From Candidatus Corynebacterium faecipullorum (GTDB taxonomy: Bacteria > Actinomycetota > Actinomycetes > Mycobacteriales > Mycobacteriaceae): a stretch of 6,506 bases of DNA. The translations under genes were made by a program, and so were the position numbers. Below the pieces are notes generated by a model. The model saw only the letters and a program-made list of their open reading frames with translations. It searched no databases and was not told the origin of the DNA. Position 1 is the stretch's first letter; every line of letters begins with the position of its first letter. Location of the stretch: contig DXEO01000030.1 in the NCBI GenBank assembly GCA_019114925.1, positions 1-6,506 on the forward strand. Direction: 5' to 3'. Of this stretch, positions 5,852 to 6,506 are shown piece after piece.

Positions 5852-6205
5852 GTGGCTCAGCGCGAACGCGAGGAGGAAGAAAAGCGCCGCGAACAGGAAC
5901 GCCGCGAACAGCGCGCTAAGCAGGAGCGCCGCGCGGAACAGCACCAGCGTGAGGAAGAAGCCAGCGCGCAGCGCGAAGAACAGCAACAACAGCAGCAGCA
6001 AAACCAGCAACAGCAGCAACAGGCTACGGCACCTGCCGCAACGCAGCAGCAAGCGCCCAGCATGGAGTGGGCAACCCTCGGCCCCTACGGTGGATTCATG
6101 GGCTGCTCCCAGGCGCAGAGCATGTGGCCTTCCAACTCGACTGAGTGCTACCAAGGCGGCGACGGCAACTACTACTTCAACGGCCTACGGCAGGCAATGC
6201 GCTAG
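5852..6205 (+). CDS. Downstream open fragment of the interrupted gene: coiled coil, Gln tract and C-terminal Cys region
   Basis: This is in the same frame as the upstream fragment and directly continues it after the TAG (the codons from 5819 read LQAQKEAEAEAVAQ). A restart at GTG 5852 is possible in principle but has no ribosome binding site. The polypeptide would also lack the membrane anchor and any signal peptide, so separate function is doubtful. It is very rich in Glu, Arg and Gln, with heptad-like charge patterning to about 5980. A run of 13 Gln interrupted by one Asn follows (5981-6022), then a compact end containing GPYGGFMGCSQAQSMW and a second cysteine in STECYQGG. I read it as the distal part of the original protein, not a gene in its own right. 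Confidence 0.45.
   Translation: MAQREREEEEKRREQERREQRAKQERRAEQHQREEEASAQREEQQQQQQQNQQQQQQATAPAATQQQAPSMEWATLGPYGGFMGCSQAQSMWPSNSTECYQGGDGNYYFNGLRQAMR
5981..6022 (+). repeat. CAG/CAA trinucleotide tract (poly-Gln)
   Basis: Fourteen codons, seven CAR, one AAC and six CAR, encode Q7-N-Q6. Mixed CAG and CAA codons make slippage less likely than in a pure repeat. Length variation in multiples of three would leave the frame intact. Confidence 0.85.
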
Positions 6206-6318
6206 ATACAGCTCACCGGCCGCCCTACGCCCTACTTCTTGGTGAAGCGAGACTGAGGGATGTGGGGCCGCTTACTGAGCAGGAGAAATCGGAGTAAATT
6301 CACCGCGTTATCTGGCAT

Positions 6319-6324
6319 TATGAT
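6319..6324 (+). promoter_or_regulatory. Possible -10 element of the TDT transporter gene
   Basis: TATGAT, one base from the TATAAT consensus, lies 36 bases before GTG 6361. No clear -35 is present at the expected distance. No terminator hairpin is evident between 6206 and 6318, so read-through from the upstream gene is also possible. Confidence 0.3.
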
Positions 6325-6360
6325 GCGGTACGGCGGGAACAAAAGAACTACGCTAACCGC

Positions 6361-6506
6361 GTGACTACTAGATTCCGCCACTTGCCACCGCCCGGCCCCG
6401 CGTGGGGCGGCAGCCTCATGGGTACCTCCATCGTCTCCCGGTTGCTCGTTGAGGAAGGCATGCTGACGGCCTCCGCTGTTTTCGCAGCGCTGGCCTGCGT
6501 CATCCT
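6361..6506 (+). CDS. TDT/SLAC1-type (tellurite-resistance/dicarboxylate transporter-like) membrane protein, 3' truncated by window edge
   Basis: Only the first 48 codons are present. The start VTTRFRHLPPPGPAWGG is followed by SLMGTSIVSRLL, which fits the beginning of the TDT family, where a Pro-rich start leads into a first helix with an MGT(G/S) motif. A second hydrophobic stretch, ASAVFAALACVIL, runs off the window. Family members are multi-spanning channels or carriers for small anions, C4-dicarboxylates, sulfite or tellurite-related substrates; the substrate cannot be told from this fragment. GTG 6361 is chosen because it gives a normal N-terminus. No good Shine-Dalgarno precedes it, so leaderless translation or a later start (ATG 6418) is possible. 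Confidence in the family is moderate because most of the protein is missing. Confidence 0.7.
   Translation, partial: MTTRFRHLPPPGPAWGGSLMGTSIVSRLLVEEGMLTASAVFAALACVI

Larger units (their letters stand above)
5209..6205 (+). pseudogene. Interrupted gene for a membrane-anchored extracytoplasmic protein (frameshift plus in-frame amber stop)
   Basis: I do not recognise this family. ATG 5209 opens MNDNPFESPQPSGSP, then the frame hits TAA at 5257-5259. Dropping one base from the six-C run 5249-5254 continues smoothly as DNPASSNPFSSPEG, repeating the NPF-S motif. The same frame stops at TAG (5816-5818), then continues open to 6205. Repaired, the product is 331 residues. Residues 1-57 are Pro/Ser-rich and cytoplasmic. 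Residues 58-79 form one membrane helix. Residues 80-202 form an outside domain with two cysteines (C102, C164). Residues 204-257 are a Glu/Arg/Gln-rich coiled coil, and 258-271 a Gln tract with one Asn. Residues 272-331 are a C-terminal region with C299 and C313. TAG is one transition from CAG (Gln). The alternative to decay is a sequencing error at the C-run, but that would not explain the TAG. The ribosome binding site is weak (GAAAG, 5192-5196, 12 bases upstream). Confidence 0.72.

Noticed and set aside
5528..6154. 208-codon - strand frame with long Leu runs, resembling a membrane protein
   Set aside because: The Leu runs are only the reverse complement of the CAG/CAA tract and the Glu/Arg coiled-coil codons; there is no start context and the + strand frame explains the sequence.
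5811..6245. 144-codon + strand frame beginning at ATG 5811
   Set aside because: It is an out-of-frame reading of the coiled-coil segment (Arg/Lys/Ser/Asn-rich), while the frame continuing from the TAG has coherent coiled-coil and Cys-containing sequence.
6206..6318. Terminator after the interrupted gene
   Set aside because: Short GC-rich complementarities exist (for example CACC and GGTG) but none forms a compact stem followed by a T-run.

Overview
The window looks like a chromosomal segment of a Corynebacterium (Actinomycetota). DNA is moderately GC-rich (roughly 60% by eye) with GTG and ATG starts. The order lipB, lipA, a DUF4191 membrane protein, a small RDD-family membrane protein and glnA is the conserved mycolic-acid-actinobacterial neighbourhood, also known from Mycobacterium tuberculosis around glnA1. 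The species cannot be named from this sequence alone.

Layout. The left edge (2-523) is the 3' part of lipB, followed by lipA (606-1697) and a DUF4191 gene (1740-2525). All three are on the + strand, closely spaced and probably co-transcribed, ending at a near-perfect 19-bp dyad (2551-2589). LipB transfers octanoate from acyl carrier protein to lipoyl domains and LipA inserts the two sulfurs, so this is the de novo lipoate pathway. A 381-bp non-coding stretch (2526-2906) then holds the terminator and a compact array of degenerate 14-bp repeats in both orientations, built around two hairpins that share one arm. The RDD gene (2907-3341) lies on the - strand and is divergent from glnA (3471-4904). 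GlnA is a complete class I-beta glutamine synthetase with the adenylylation tyrosine at residue 405, and a good intrinsic terminator follows it.

The right third is accessory in character. A 247-bp non-coding leader precedes a gene (5209-6205) for a predicted membrane-anchored, extracytoplasmic protein. It has a Pro/Ser-rich N-tail, one membrane helix, a Cys-containing domain, a charged coiled coil, a Gln tract and a C-terminal Cys-containing domain. The gene carries two lesions: a one-base frameshift at a six-C run (5249-5254) and an in-frame TAG (5816-5818). Repairing both restores one 331-residue protein. The window ends in the first 48 codons of a TDT/SLAC1-type (tellurite-resistance/dicarboxylate transporter-like) membrane protein.

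I see no CRISPR array, rRNA, tRNA, insertion sequence or phage gene. The parts most worth a second look are the 14-bp repeat array with its alternative hairpins and the doubly interrupted membrane-protein gene.
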